In this document: positions 12,509 through 23,810 of the stretch, one piece after another
Position numbering within the stretch: the first letter of the stretch is position 1
Layout of the letters: every line of letters starts with the position of its first letter
DNA from: Siphonodentalium dalli
Lineage: Eukaryota > Mollusca > Scaphopoda > Gadilida > Siphonodentaliidae
Direction: 5' to 3'
Assembly (NCBI GenBank): GCA_032622095.1
Contig: CP136068.1
Coordinates: 148,499,365 to 148,563,364 of the forward strand
Length of the DNA stretch: 64,000 nt
Position numbers and translations under genes: made by a program
Notes under the pieces: model-generated
Databases searched by the model: none
Told to the model about the DNA's origin: nothing
What the model saw: only the letters and a program-made list of their open reading frames with translations

Positions 12509-13118
12509 CTGTATGACTCGGGTATATTATGGTCCTCTGTATGCCTCGGGTATATTAGGGTCCTCTGTATGCCTCGGCTATATTATGGTCCCCTGTATGA
12601 CTCGGGTATATTAGGGTCCCCTGTATGACTCGGGTATATTTGGGTCCCCTGTATGACTCGGCTATATTAGGGTCCCCTGTATGACTCGGCTATCTTAGGG
12701 TCCCCTGTATGACCCGGGTATATTAGGGTCCCCGGCATGACTCGGGTATATTAGAGTCCCCTGTATGACTCGGGAATATTAGGGTGCCCTGTATGATTCG
12801 GGTATATTAGGGTCCCCTGTATGACTCGGGTATATTGGGGTCCCCTGTATGACTCGGCTATATTAGTGTCCCCTGTATGACTCGGGTTTATTAGGGTCCC
12901 ATGTATGACCCGGGTATATTAGGGTACCCTGTATGACCGGGGTATATTAGGGTGCCCTATATGACTAGGTTATATTAGGGTCCCCTGTATGATACGGGTA
13001 TATTAGGGTCCCTTTATGACTCGGCTATATTAGGGTCCCATGTATGACTCGGGTATATTAGGGTCCCCTGTGTGACTCGGGTATATTAGGGTCCCCTATA
13101 TGACTCGGGTATATTAGG
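12509..13118. repeat. 28-bp minisatellite, about 22 copies
   Basis: The unit is of the type GGTCCCCTGTATGACTCGGG followed by TATATTAG. Units abut directly and differ at one to four positions. There is no unique spacer between units, so this is a minisatellite and not a CRISPR array. Confidence 0.9.
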
Positions 13119-13179
13119 GTTATCTGATCCTTTGCATATGGGCTGTATCAGTCCAACAGCCCATTGTTTGTGGGGAAAT

Positions 13180-13593
13180 GTCACTATTCAGTATAGTATT
13201 AATGAAGCGGACATACATGTATATGTTCATCATTGCATCTGACGATGCTTTGATATATTCGTTCAGAAATTGTTCCACGTCTCCCGCTTTACCGTTTTTA
13301 AGCTTGTTTGTAGCAGTGGTATTTCGTCTTGGGTTATAGGATTATTCAAATGCGATTCATAATTGGTGTTAAAATCCATATCTACATAGCTAGAAACATC
13401 ATAATCATCATTATATACTATCATTTAATTTCTTAAAATACTCCTCGACCGTGACTTTAGATCTGTTCTTATTTGTCTTGTTGCCAGAACATATTTTGCC
13501 AAGTTTGTCCCAGAATGACTTACCTGAATGATTATAGGCCTCCCTGAGTTCAGAAATTTCAGTGTCTCGCATTTCTTTGGTGTTTCTGTCCAT
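13180..13593 (-). pseudogene. LINE fragment C (endonuclease-RT linker and early RT region)
   Basis: Minus-strand frame 13,411-13,593 encodes a stretch with 'SGKSFWDKLGKICSGNK' and 'VEEYFKKLND'. This resembles the region between endonuclease and reverse transcriptase in animal APE-type LINEs. In the same orientation, sequence down to about 13,180 reads like the following '...PITQDEI' segment but contains stops. It is separate from LINE A, whose 3' end abuts it near 13,598, so LINE A probably inserted next to or into this older fragment. The clade cannot be fixed from this much sequence. Confidence 0.5.
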
Positions 13594-13597
13594 ACTT

Positions 13598-15757
13598 TAA
13601 ATATATTTTATTTGTATGTTAATATAATACAAACGGGATTGGGGACAAGTTACAAAAACTTACTTAGCCCCTCTCCCGGTTTACAATAATTTTTGTTATA
13701 CAAAATGGCGAAAAAAAGAGTCAAAATCATATATATGTTAAACATATTATTTACATTTACAATGAGTGGGTTTGGCGGTTTTGGGTGGGAGGTGCCAAAC
13801 CGATCCCGTGACTAATTTGCTTTCGGTGGTTATTCTGAAATGCATTTGATCTATCCGACTTCGAGTTGTTTTGTCGCTGTCATATTATATCGATGGACTA
13901 TTTTGAAGAGAATTTTGTTTCTTCTATTTGAGGTATCGGGAATTCGGAAAAGTTAATCCGTGATATGTGTAATGCTCATTCCTTCTTGTTTTAATTTTTG
14001 ACAAATTTCCATTCTTTCGATGTGGAAATGTGGACACGCCCAGAGGTAGTGGTAAGTATCTTTGCATGGATTTCGACAATGGCATTGGGGGTTGTCAGAG
14101 ACGTAATTTTGAAACATATCAGAACGCAGGTCACTGCATCTGTTCCGCAACTTGGCATGGGTAACGTTAAGCGTTCTACAACCCATATATATAAGTAGTT
14201 TTACGGTAGGATCTATTACTTCGAGCTGACTTCGTCGGTCTAGTCAAATAGTGGTAGGATAAAAGTTTTATGAAGGCTTTCAATCGATCTTCGGTCAAGC
14301 TGATACTTCAATCTTCGGAGCTGTGTTAAGCATGAGGCTATTCTATTTTTTTTTCATTTAGGTGATTTTTTACAATTTAAGTTGGCTTGGAGTTCCAGAC
14401 CGAGGTGTTTATGTGTTTCAACAAATGAGATTGGATCGGGCGCTTCTCCAAAAAATCCCGTTAGTGCATAGGACATATTGTTTTAGAAGGATTGAAGTTT
14501 ACCGGCCAGTTTCCAGTTTTCGGACCATTGTGCCATGCTTTGGGGGTCACTATTCATGACGCGGCCTAATTAATTTAGGTCACAGTGACTATTTGTAAGT
14601 CGTCGGCTTACATCCTCGTAAAAGAAAGTATATTGTCTGGTAAGTCATTAATATAGACTAGGAAGAGAAAAGTTCAGTAGAGACTAGGAAGAGAAAATGT
14701 CCTAACATATAACCATGTGGTACACCAGCTGGGATGATCTCATACTCAGAAAAGGATTTATTTACTAAAACTCTTTGCTGTCGTTTACGAAGGTAGTCCT
14801 CTATCCATCTCAGAGTTCTCCCGCGTACTCCATAATTATAGAGCTTACGTAACAGTCCCCTATGAGTTGGTGAGGTGAGCTGTGACCAGTTATGAAACCC
14901 GATTGGTTGGAATAAAGTAGTTTATTTTCGTCAAAGAACGGAATTATTTGTTTCAGTACATTTTTTTTCAAAAACTTTCCCAAGACGCGGGAGAAGAGAA
15001 ATGGGTCGATAGTGTTTTTGTGCCGGGAGGGTGAACTTTTTTTGAAAATTGGGGACTATATGTTAGCCCTTTTCCACGTAGATGGAAATGTTGCGTTGTT
15101 GAAGGATTTCTTGAAAATTATTGACAGTGGATATGCAATTGATTCAGCAGTTGAATTTAACATTTTCGCACTTATTCCGTCGTGACCATGGGCTTTATTC
15201 AGTTTGAGCGATTTCAATGCCGAAATTATCTCAACTTGAGTAAATTCCAATTCCATTAGCTCTTTTTCACTACACGATTGGAATGATGGTACTTTGTGGG
15301 AGGAATCGTTAATCGGGGAATTTGAAATTAAAGGTGGTCTTGTCCAGATCGCCAGTTACGTAGAGTTTCCCATTAACATCAATAATGTTGCTCGTGTTGT
15401 GGAATGAGCTGAGAGTAAATAGGGCGGAATACAATTTGATTTCTTTTTACATTATTAATCGGCCAAAATCGCGGGGGAGTGCTGAGTCTTTAACCAGTTA
15501 AATTCTCTTCAAAGTTTGCTTTTTCGAACTTTTTCATGTTGTTATAATTTTGTTTCTGATATTCATATATTGTTGCCACGTATCAGGGCGATTTAAAAAA
15601 AATGTTTTGTTTCGTAATTTTTCTCTTTTGCGGATTTCTTTTCTAATGTTTGAATTAAACCAAAGTTTGTCTTTTGGGAGTATTGTCACTTTTGACTGTG
15701 GGATTGTTTGATTCATGATGGAGAGAAATGTATTCTGAAAATTTTCCACAATAGTAT
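13598..15757 (-). pseudogene. LINE A, 3' part (reverse transcriptase to C-terminal zinc knuckle)
   Basis: Decayed minus-strand remains of a LINE ORF2. In order: 15,534-15,749 encodes the linker after the endonuclease. 15,056-15,256 encodes the start of the RT domain ('LKLNKAHGHDGISAKML', then 'PSTWKRANI'). Downstream pieces in shifted frames include an 'RRLKYQLDRRSIESLHK'-type segment at about 14,270-14,330. 13,953-14,186 encodes the C-terminal knuckle region ('CHCRNPCKDTYHYLWACPHFH'). A 3' UTR with AATAAA-like sequence ends near 13,598. Stops and frameshifts are numerous, so no active protein is expected. The endonuclease half lies at 19.2-20.1 kb, beyond the inserted Ginger-like element. 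Confidence 0.75.
15754..15757 (+). other. Target-site duplication of the Ginger-like element, left (GTAT)
   Basis: GTAT precedes the TGTTGTGTC terminus, and GCAT follows the other terminus at 19,165-19,168, one mismatch in four. Counting a single copy of the four bases, the LINE A reading frame continues from one side of the insertion to the other without a shift. This supports these boundaries. Confidence 0.6.
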
Positions 15758-16015
15758 TGTTGTGTCTACAAGCTTACATATAGCTTGTAAACTATATAAT
15801 ATAGCATATCTATCTGAATCTACCTTATATTGGGTGACTTAGAAGGCATCATCGTTGAAAACAACAATTTCAGCTGTGTTCTCAATCAGGTCATATATAC
15901 AAGACTCTTAGTGTCGGGCTAGATGTAAACTTCAATCTGGCTTCCACTCGTCAGATAAGCCGTCGGCTCGAGACAACTGACCTATCGTGGCCGCCCATTG
16001 CTAACCGGGCAGCAT
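15758..16015 (+). repeat. Left inverted terminal region of the Ginger-like element
   Basis: The terminus TGTTGTGTCTACAAGCTTAC pairs with the opposite end, followed by 'GTAAACTATATAATATAG' (right side 'GTAAACTATACAATATAG'). A second paired block at 15,945-16,012 (ACTCGTCAGATAAG...CATTGCTAACCGG) matches 18,945-19,012 in reverse complement. Confidence 0.7.
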
Positions 16016-16408
16016 ATAGCCGATTCTGTCCCGTAGCACATGACCATGTGATACCGGGTGCATGGGCATCGCGGAAGTCAAATAGTTAGAGGTTCATGAG
16101 GAAAAACGCAGTCCAGCCATTTAAGCAACATACACAATATAGCTAGTTCTGTCCAAATGAGCAAGCAGTCTCTTCACTGAAAATCAACTGATCGATTGCG
16201 TCGATCATGGTGGTGTAGATTAAAAGCTCGTGACATCTGAAGTGCAGAATACAAACATTCACCTGTATAAGCGATTAAGGTTTCTGGAACATAATGTCTG
16301 TATTTCTGACTGATATAGCACACGCAATAGAACAGAGTACGTTCTTTAGTTTTCCAATCTGCTGACTAGGCAACTTGTTTGACCATGGACGGGTTACTAA
16401 ATACGTCC

Positions 16409-17046
16409 TTAGACATTGCTGTCGGTTCCGGATATGGGGAATCTGTTTTCAGTTATTATGTGTTCCGTGTTTATCGTCAGCACTAAGGAAACTATGGAAT
16501 CATTCTGCCGAGTTATCAGAGTCCAAAGAAAATATTGTGGAAGTGTTTTGTAAGTCTTGTATATTGTTCCATTTTCCCCACTGTAATAGTGGAAGTAAAC
16601 TAACTGTTTTCGGTCCAGATTATGTGTTAACTGATTCCCACAGTCATCCCACACCCGCTGGTCACCACGACAATGTACAACAACAGGAAGGGCTCTATGC
16701 CTTGCGAGAATAAGTTGGGTCTCGAATATTTCCCTTTGAGCTCCCCTCCCCATCAGAAGTACTGCAGAATAATCAAGTCCACATTCTCCGATAGCAACAA
16801 AACTTCCTCTATCTAGTCGTCTTTCCATGTCCATGAGGTATTTGTACAGACACATTCCCAAATCCAACAACCCGAGGGTCCACTTCAATGGTATTCAGAA
16901 CATTAACGTCGCAGCTTTGTCCCAATGACGATGCCAGCAGTAGTTAGCAACAGCCAGATGGGGCTCACCTTGCTCTACCTCTGGTAACGGTTGTTGGTCA
17001 AGGTGGAAGTGACCATCAACCAACGAGCACCGATGGACGATATGGT
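16409..17046 (-). pseudogene. TatD-family metal-dependent nuclease, broken
   Basis: The 160-codon minus-strand frame 16,409-16,888 contains 'FVAIGECGLDYS' (residues 30-41), the TatD motif with a metal-binding Glu. It also has 'LPVVVHCRGD' (67-76) with the conserved His, and 'YFHYYSG' (98-104), corresponding to the family's H-x-F-SG motif. Upstream, at about 16,995-17,018, a different frame encodes 'DGHFHLDQ', the N-terminal HxH metal site. A frameshift near 16,860 and in-frame stops separate the parts, and the C-terminal 'ETD' region is degenerate. TatD proteins are TIM-barrel hydrolases acting on DNA 3' ends. Length and order suit a once complete domain of about 260 residues. It lies downstream of C2H2 fingers in the same orientation, inside the Ginger-like element. 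Confidence 0.75.
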
Positions 17047-17379
17047 TGATTCCAGATAACACTCATTCACTAGTTCTAACCTCATTCTTGTCCTCATCTG
17101 ACAGTTCATTGAGAATAGCTACTGTCATGCGCCAATGGAACAGCAAATTTCAAAGTTTGTCGAAGTTGTTGATTGCCAAAGTTTTCTATAGCTGCCTTAA
17201 ACAGAACAAAACCAATTCATCCTCGACTAAATTGAACCTACATCTGAACACGCTGGTAAGGTATCCATCAAATCTCCCAAATGCGAATACCACCCCAGCA
17301 GTAAACGTGTCCAAGTGAACATACGCTGGTTCGTGAATGTTGAACACATCTGATAAATTATGGGATGCTTTGTTTGAAT

Positions 17380-17515
17380 ATGTCTGGCTAGTATATCTAA
17401 CTGTGAAGACTGCTCTTTGCATATCCAACATGCAGTATGTGGAGAAAAATACCAATGCATGTGAACAGAGATAACGTGCCTCTTGAGGTGAGAGAATTTA
17501 CCCGTGCATAGGGGA
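17380..17515 (-). pseudogene. Two C2H2 zinc fingers, broken
   Basis: Minus-strand sequence at about 17,455-17,512 encodes a finger-like segment 'CPLCTGKFSHLKRHVISVH'. It runs in the same frame into 'CWICKEQSSQLDILARHIQ' plus a closing TKH near 17,380-17,430. Each has the C-x2-C...H-x(3-5)-H spacing of a C2H2 finger. A stop codon lies directly before the first Cys, and the frame decays after the second finger. The fingers sit between the integrase and the TatD part and probably gave DNA or RNA binding to the same protein. Confidence 0.6.
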
Positions 17516-17763
17516 CACTACACACCTTTCTTCAGTGTGGTACTACCCTGTGTCATCACTAATTTCTTTGAGGAACGTTTTCTGTATCACTGTCACCAAG
17601 AGATTCGTTGTAGTTGGGAACAAATTCTGCTTCATCCCTTCCCTGTCATAAAGAGACAGAATATATACATATGTACAGATTTTCCAATGATTAGTAAATA
17701 TCGTAATCTGTCAGATCTGTCAGGTGTTGAGGTATTTTATTTGACCTTGTCCTGACAACCATA

Positions 17764-18830
17764 TCAGCATGTCTGGTGTCTGCAATGTATATCTGACCCA
17801 GGGATACCGATTTCTCTCTGGACACGACTTCCCCAATACACATATTCTGTTCCTTCTCGTGTCACTCGAATACATATTGGTGGAGCATTCTCTTGAGCCA
17901 TATGGGATAACTCCATCTGTGCCCAGTTTAAGCCGGTCATGATGAACAACCTGTCCTGCTATTCGGTCTCGGATCCTTATCAGCAGTGGTCATAGCATTT
18001 GTGTCAATATGAATGGACCCTTCCAATGTGACAGCAACTTGGAGCTCTGACCAACTTTGGTCGCTGAATTGGTTAAGTAAACAATATCCCCTATCCAGAA
18101 TTAATTCAGCTTTGAGTCATAGTCTCGCTTTGTCGTTTATGTGCTTCCTTCAGTCGTTCTCTGGCTATATTGTGGACGTCCCAAAGAGACTTGTTCAAAT
18201 TTTTCACGTATGGAGCTGGGACCTCCTTGGTGAATGAGTTGGGAGTACTAAGCATCAGATTTATTGGCTGTAGAACTTCTCTGCCAAACATCATGAAATT
18301 TGGTGTGAATCCTGTCTCTCTGTTTAAATTAGCACCAATTGCTCCTGCCAGCTGCTGGATATGGAAATCCCATTCACAAAGGTTTTCCTCATATTGCACA
18401 CCGGATTGCCTGTAGGATCACCCAATTGTACCGCTAAACCTGTCCATTTTGCAATATCATTTGCTGAAAAGTTGCCATCAAATTTCTACCTTTGTCGCTA
18501 TGTATTTGCAAAGGGCATCCAAACCGTGAGATGAAATTATCCACTAGTGTCTTGGAAATTAGCTCTGCATTCTGATTATATGCAAAGGGAAGCGTTCATT
18601 CAATTGATCGACCATCATCAACACATATTTGTTTCCTCTCTTAGTTTCTATCAGTGGGCATATAATGTCAATGTGGACCCTCTCCAATGGATACCCAAAA
18701 TGAAATTAACCCAGTCCTGCCTTGTAGCCATCTTGTTGGCATTGTGGATCCAAAAATGTCCTCCATATTTTGTAGCATGGCAGTGGTGTAATGCCGCAGA
18801 AGTCCATTATTAATAACCTGGACTTGCCAT
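17764..18830 (-). pseudogene. Gypsy-like integrase (transposase of the Ginger-like element), broken
   Basis: Reading the minus strand from about 18,830, a region similar to the integrase zinc-binding head ('ALHHCHATKYGGHFWIHNA') appears near 18,790. Next comes a catalytic-core start ('VHIDIICPL...KRGNKYVLMMVDQ') at about 18,620-18,690. The later core and C-terminal region in frame 18,106-18,399 ('NRETGFTPNFMMFGREVLQP') is typical of gypsy-type integrases. A tail lies at 17,764-17,949. Stops interrupt the core around 18,450-18,560. No reverse transcriptase or RNase H was found upstream within the element. Together with the inverted termini this makes a DNA transposon more likely than an LTR element. 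Confidence 0.7.
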
Positions 18831-18832
18831 CT

Positions 18833-19072
18833 TCAATACATCAATAAAAGAGAATAGTGTCGATCTTCTTCAGTTGGGTGTGACCTAGCTTCCGTATTTT
18901 GTGAAATAGAGTATCCACTCCGAGTGCCGAAATTAATAAATACTCTCCGGTTAGCAATGGGCGACAACGACAGGTCATTTGTCTCGAGCCGACGCCTTCT
19001 CTGACGAGTTGATGTTGACATCTGGTCCGCACTTGAAACTTCGGCTTTCAATGATATGGCCTTCCAAGTCAC
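18833..19072 (-). pseudogene. N-terminal region of the Ginger-like ORF or long inverted terminus
   Basis: An 80-codon frame with an Arg-rich run ('TRQRRRRLETND') precedes the integrase on the same strand. Most of it overlaps the second inverted-repeat block (18,945-19,012), so the open frame may be an accident of the terminal repeat. No domain was recognised. Confidence 0.3.
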
Positions 19073-19164
19073 CTACTATAAGGTATATATAGACAGTTAT
19101 ACAGTTATACAGTTATTCTATATTGTATAGTTTACGATCTAAATGTAAGCTTGTAGACACAGCA

Positions 19165-20100
19165 GCATCAATGTCGTGCGCAGATAAGAGATCATCCCCA
19201 TCTGTGTTACTATGCAGGCTATTAGCTCTTTCAAAATTGACTCTGGTATAATTCCAAACCATTCTCTGGAAACAGGTTGTGGAGGAAGTAATCTGACTCT
19301 AATGTTACATATACACCACCGTGATCTGAGACTCCTGGATTTATGACGTCGGTGTCCAGAACGCGGAATGTATTGCTAATTATAATTGGACCAAGAAGTG
19401 TGATTCTAGTAGGAGCTGTTACCACATTTTAAATAATATTCAAGTCCATAATTTCTTTCAGTTTCGAGGACCTATAACAAAACTTAGAATTAAAGTCGCC
19501 TGTAATAAAACAATTTTCAGATAGTGTATCTGCTATTGAGGTATATCAAGGTATTGCCAATAGCTCGGATCATGATATTGTTCTGATTTACAGGTCATTC
19601 CTATGAGAATGTGAGCTTTCTGAGAGAAAATATCAAACCATTGTACCGAGGAATCGAATTCTAAATCGTGTCTGCGTCTGTGGACGATATTATTTGCGAA
19701 CATAACGCATACTCCCCCTACTTTTGGATCACGGTCCTTGCGGACAGGGGGTATTAGCCAGGAATAATTAATTTATTGGATGGAAATGAGGGTTCAATAC
19801 GGGTCTCACTAAAACATAGCATATCATACTATTTTTTCGAATAATCAGAATATTGTAATGAAATAAGGAGATGGAATGACTATTTACGGGTGAGGTAGTA
19901 GGGCCTGTGTTCTTTTCGATGTCGCTGGACAAGATGAGGGTTTGAAAGATCAGAATGAACCATATCTTCACAGTGGGTGTTCGGAAGTTGCATTTTAAGA
20001 GTCCGCCATTTTTTGCCACCTGAGGTTTGTGACTGTTCTTCCCCAAGTCGAAGACTCCAATCGCTACCTTATACTGCTGTGTCGAACAAGTCATAACAGT
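19165..20100 (-). pseudogene. LINE A, 5' part (APE-type endonuclease)
   Basis: Minus-strand remains of the N-terminal half of the LINE whose RT half lies at 13.6-15.76 kb. Frame 19,768-20,094 contains the segment 'LSSDIEKNTGPTTSPVNSHS', typical of the start of LINE endonucleases. A later piece reads 'YDMLCFSETRI' (about 19,770-19,815). 'TGDFNS', the catalytic GDFN motif, appears near 19,500. Frame 19,231-19,425 holds 'PTRITLLGP' and 'PGVSDHGGVYV', the closing SDH motif. At least three frameshifts break it. Sequence up to about 20,380 in the same orientation may be its upstream region. Confidence 0.7.
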
Positions 20101-20740
20101 GTTTTAGTCTGTGATTCGATATGAGTATAGAGGGTCGATTGAGTCCTGGTCTTGTGGAAGATCCGTCGTATATATAGAGCTGATTTGGTGTTGGCACCTT
20201 GCACCTGTAGCTTACACGTGCATTGCTGTGTGGGAGGGAATAGTTCGGTGCAAATGTGGTCGGTTGATGGAACCCATGGCATGTATAAAACATGCAAGCA
20301 ACATGATATGGCGTAGACATATTAAATTCAAACATGAAAATGACAATAACAAAGACGGAGAGATGATGATAAGACATATTAATTTTGTTCCTTGACCACT
20401 CTATAACTCATACTAGCCTGTTTTAATATATCTCTATTTGAGTCATATTTTATTATGTTATACTCGCGCTTTGAAATCTCATGTGGAGGAATGATGAGGA
20501 CAATCTCGTGCTATCTACGAGCCTACTTCAGCTTCGTTTCTCCACTGGAGTCACGTTTGTGACGGTTTGTCTGTATGTTCTACTATCCAATTCTGGATGC
20601 AATAGAGATATAAATATAAATCGATATTTCCCGCATACATCAGAACGTCTTCTGGATCTATTCGATGAACCAACAGCGTGTGATATCAATTTTAAACAGT
20701 ATAACGTATTTACGAACTAATAAAATATTCCGAAACAACC
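20100..20740. other. Unassigned, possibly upstream part of LINE A
   Basis: There are short open frames on both strands and no recognised domain. A 102-codon minus-strand frame (20,069-20,377) ends where the LINE A endonuclease similarity begins, so this may be LINE 5' sequence. I cannot support a gene. Confidence 0.3.
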
Positions 20741-20840
20741 AGGGGGGGGGGGGGGTCGGAAAAAACATTACAGGATACAAGGACCGGGTGGGTGGGTGTC
20801 TCCGAGCCCGGAATGCAGATTTTTTCTGATGTCATGCATT
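20741..20840 (+). repeat. G-run repeat family, copy 1
   Basis: It starts with a run of about 13 G followed by TCGGAAAAAA, then 'GGGTGGGTGGGTGTCTCCGAG' and 'TTTTTTCTGATG'. The copy at 48,466-48,565 matches in the same order. The tract could form a G-quadruplex on this strand. Confidence 0.65.
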
Positions 20841-21118
20841 TTTTTTCAAAAATCATTTCTAAGACAAATTACAGCTTCAAAATAAATTGAAACAATCAGA
20901 TTCATATAGTAGTGCATGATATAGCCCTATACAAGTGAGGGGGTGGTCTATATTTTAATTTTTTGTCCACAATTTCTCCCTTATCAGTTGAAACCATGGG
21001 GTGGGTCCGGTTTTGGTCGAGGAAAACAATTGCAATGAAAAAAATTAATTCTCATCTTTTCTCATAGTTTATCATGGCTTTTTAAAACTTATTATACAGA
21101 GGTTACCTGCGTTTTTTG

Positions 21119-21246
21119 AGTGAATACCGGAAGTATCTCATGAGTGGTCACAGTGAGATACTGGAATCATCACGAGCGGCCTTTATGCCATGACCCCGAG
21201 TGATGATTCCAGTATCTCACTGTGATCAGTAATTCCGATATTCACT
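21119..21246. repeat. Foldback hairpin
   Basis: The left arm 'GTGAATACCGGAAGTATCTC' and the interior 'CAGTGAGATACTGGAATCAT' pair with 'ATGATTCCAGTATCTCACTG' and 'TTCCGATATTCAC'. The loop is about 30 bp and includes 'CATGACCCCGAG'. It has no coding content. Confidence 0.7.
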
Positions 21247-23780
21247 AAACACATGAATGTTTTCTTTTTATTATATGCGCTATTTACTAAATTAGATCGA
21301 GGAATTAATTCAAAATGTATGACCCATTAATTAGATTGATTTATTGTCAAAAAGCCGAAAAACCGTTGGCCTCATTTGTTTATATTAATGATATCAGTCA
21401 AGATATTGAATAAACGATAAATACAGTGACCACGTGGTCGAAGTACATGGTCGATGTCGATAAATGACTACAGTGACTTAAGTCACATAATAACGTGTTG
21501 TTCACTGCATGATTGGATAATTAAAAGGCTGCAGATTCAATCTCAGAGCATCTAATATTCAACATTTTCCGGGGGAGGCCTCCTGACCCCCTCCCATACT
21601 TCCCCATCAGGCATTCGGTCTTTTTTATGAGAGCTATCCGCCACTCGCCTAGAATGATGTTAAGGGGAGCTCCTCATTGCTCATCACTGATTTCCCACAT
21701 GGAGACAAACGGATCCAAGGGGGCGCCCCCTATTTTCGCCAGAGCAAGGATTTTTTTGCGAGGTGATCCTGGCACCATTTGTATCGGGCGCTCGAAGATT
21801 CCGCACTGAATATTGCTAACGCCCATGCAAATACAGCAGTTTACATGTTTACATTACTCAAACGTATAGTTTTTTTTAAATGTGGGTTGAAATGACCTCA
21901 ATTTGGTATTCCACGATATGACCGTATAGCCATGCAAGGGGCGAATCCAACATCCCGAGATGAAGGTCCGCAGGCTATTTTTCGCCATGCAGAGCAAACA
22001 ATTTCTGCGACATTTTATATCGGAGAATATCTCGCCCGGCGCCAAGTTGTGTGCGCCCGAAGTTTCAACACTGAATATTTCTATCAAAAAGAAATATAGC
22101 AATTCTGAAAGTGGAGTCAAAATTTAGACAATTCCATCTACATGTAAAGAACGAATGAATGATAAACATGAGTCGTCTACAGTGCACTACAGGTTATACA
22201 ATGTAGTCCGATCAACGCCCGGACTATAAAATGCACTGGCGACAGTATCATCGTAAAGAGATTATCTAAAGGCACATACGCCATACTACTATATGGTATA
22301 CATGTACCGTATACATATAGTATATTTTCGAATTATATTATAGAAATACATTGCTGGTTCGTTTCCAATGGTATATATGCATGGCATTTAAAATTGGTTA
22401 TATCTTCCATCACATGTTGTGGCACCCTAATTGGACCGAATGTGTGATAACAAGACATATTCAGGTCACGACAAATACGCATCTTCCATTGCTTAATAAA
22501 AAAAAGTCTGACACGAGTCCGTCAAAGCATCGGTTTCCATGTGTCCTTATCGTCATTAGTCAGCTGATTGACTGAACATACATTTATTCATAACCCAAAC
22601 ATTTACACAACAGATAATAATTTACATACAATATTTTAATTAACATTATGGATGCAACCAGAATGTAAATGAATAGGGGATTGGAATACTAGGTAATCAG
22701 TTCCGTGTCAGCTATTTTTTGGTGAAAACTGTGTTTATACTAATAAAACGAGTACGTGATTGGAGTGTGATCTGACCACCCGTTTGGCTTGTATTGGTGA
22801 CTTATTTTGCTGGTGTATCATGAAGCTGATGGCTATATTAGAAGTAAAACTGAAAAAATTAGCATGGTTAATGGAGCGATTAAGATGTTGGGTGGATGCA
22901 TTGTATTACCAGCCGAAGCAACTCTATACTAGTACTGACTAGAAGCCATGATTGCGAGTATTCTTCTGAATTACAAAATATTCTCCCATGCACCAGCCCA
23001 AAGCATAGGCACCCGGTGATTCCGGGGGCTTATTCCGTGGGCATGTCCGGCGCGCAAAAATCACCATGTCGCCCAGATAATTCACATTTGCACAGACTTT
23101 CAGAAGATAAGTTCACTGTTCAAATAAGCTTTGATCTTTCATCACTAAACTTCCATAGTATACTGTAATTGTACTGAAAGTTATTGTTACCCGTTCCATA
23201 TATAGGCATAATATAAAGCAATATATTACTGGGTCCAGAACACAGGAAAACACGTCGTTTTGAATGTAGTATACAACAAAATTTCCCCGGACCCCTACTT
23301 ACGAGAAGTGGGTATCATACATCTGATCTTCCCCACTCACTGCTACGCATCATATATATAATAACACATAGCCCCCCCCCCCTTTAAAATTTCCTGGATC
23401 CGTCACTGGGAGAGGATTGGAACTGTGTTTATTTAATCAAATTGATGGTGTTTTTACTTTACACATTTTAACCTATTGCTAATAAGGGACACAACTATCC
23501 TGTTAAAGTGGGTATTTGACCTTTATAACCATAAATATTTGGGTTTTAAAGGGTTTTTTGGCATATTTTTCAGCCATGTCTTGTCTTGTCTTGTCTTCTT
23601 AGAATTTCCCACGTTGATTTTTCGTGGCACCACTTGGTTAAGTGGAATCCTGGTGCTCTTGGAATCCTAGAATATCCTAGAGAATCCTCACAATTTTACT
23701 CATATATGATTGATATGTATAAAGCTGTCCATGATTAGTTTCAGCAGGCTAACTAATAGTGAATTATTAAATAAATGGAG
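21247..23780. other. Unassigned sequence with small repeats
   Basis: No gene or complete element was recognised over 2.5 kb. Visible details are AT-rich stretches, a short CTTGTCTTGTCTTGTC run at about 23,580 and a C-run with 'TTCCTGGATCCGTCACTGG' at about 23,373-23,410. That last phrase is probably the edge of a diverged G-run repeat. Open frames of 60-90 codons lack motifs. Confidence 0.35.
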
Positions 23781-23810
23781 AAAAACCAATTTGTGGTTAG
23801 TAAAGAGTGA

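Larger units (their letters stand above)
15758..19164 (-). mobile_element. Ginger-like DNA transposon with integrase, C2H2 fingers and TatD nuclease
   Basis: A 3,407-bp insertion splits LINE A. Its ends are inverted repeats: the left starts TGTTGTGTCTACAAGCTTAC and the right, read on the opposite strand, starts TGCTGTGTCTACAAGCTTAC. Matching continues for about 45 bp. It resumes at about 15,950-16,010 versus 18,945-19,010 around 'CGGCTCGAGACAA' and 'CCCATTGCTAACCGG'. There are no LTRs. On the minus strand it carries a gypsy-like integrase, then C2H2 fingers, then a TatD-type nuclease. Ginger elements are cut-and-paste transposons with a gypsy-type integrase, 5'-TGT termini and 4-bp target duplications, and all three are seen here. 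The TatD cargo is not something I know from the family. All coding parts are broken. Confidence 0.7.

Noticed and set aside
12509-13118. CRISPR-like regular repeats (also 44.93-45.83 kb)
   Set aside because: Units abut directly with no unique spacers of constant length, and the genome is eukaryotic. These are minisatellites.
15758-19164. A standard Gypsy LTR retrotransposon remnant
   Set aside because: There are no direct LTRs or RT/RNase H between the ends. The termini are inverted, with a near-match 4-bp target duplication.
20741-20840. The G-run as a telomere-like or vector sequence
   Set aside because: It recurs in both orientations with a conserved edge and internal units, so it is an interspersed repeat.
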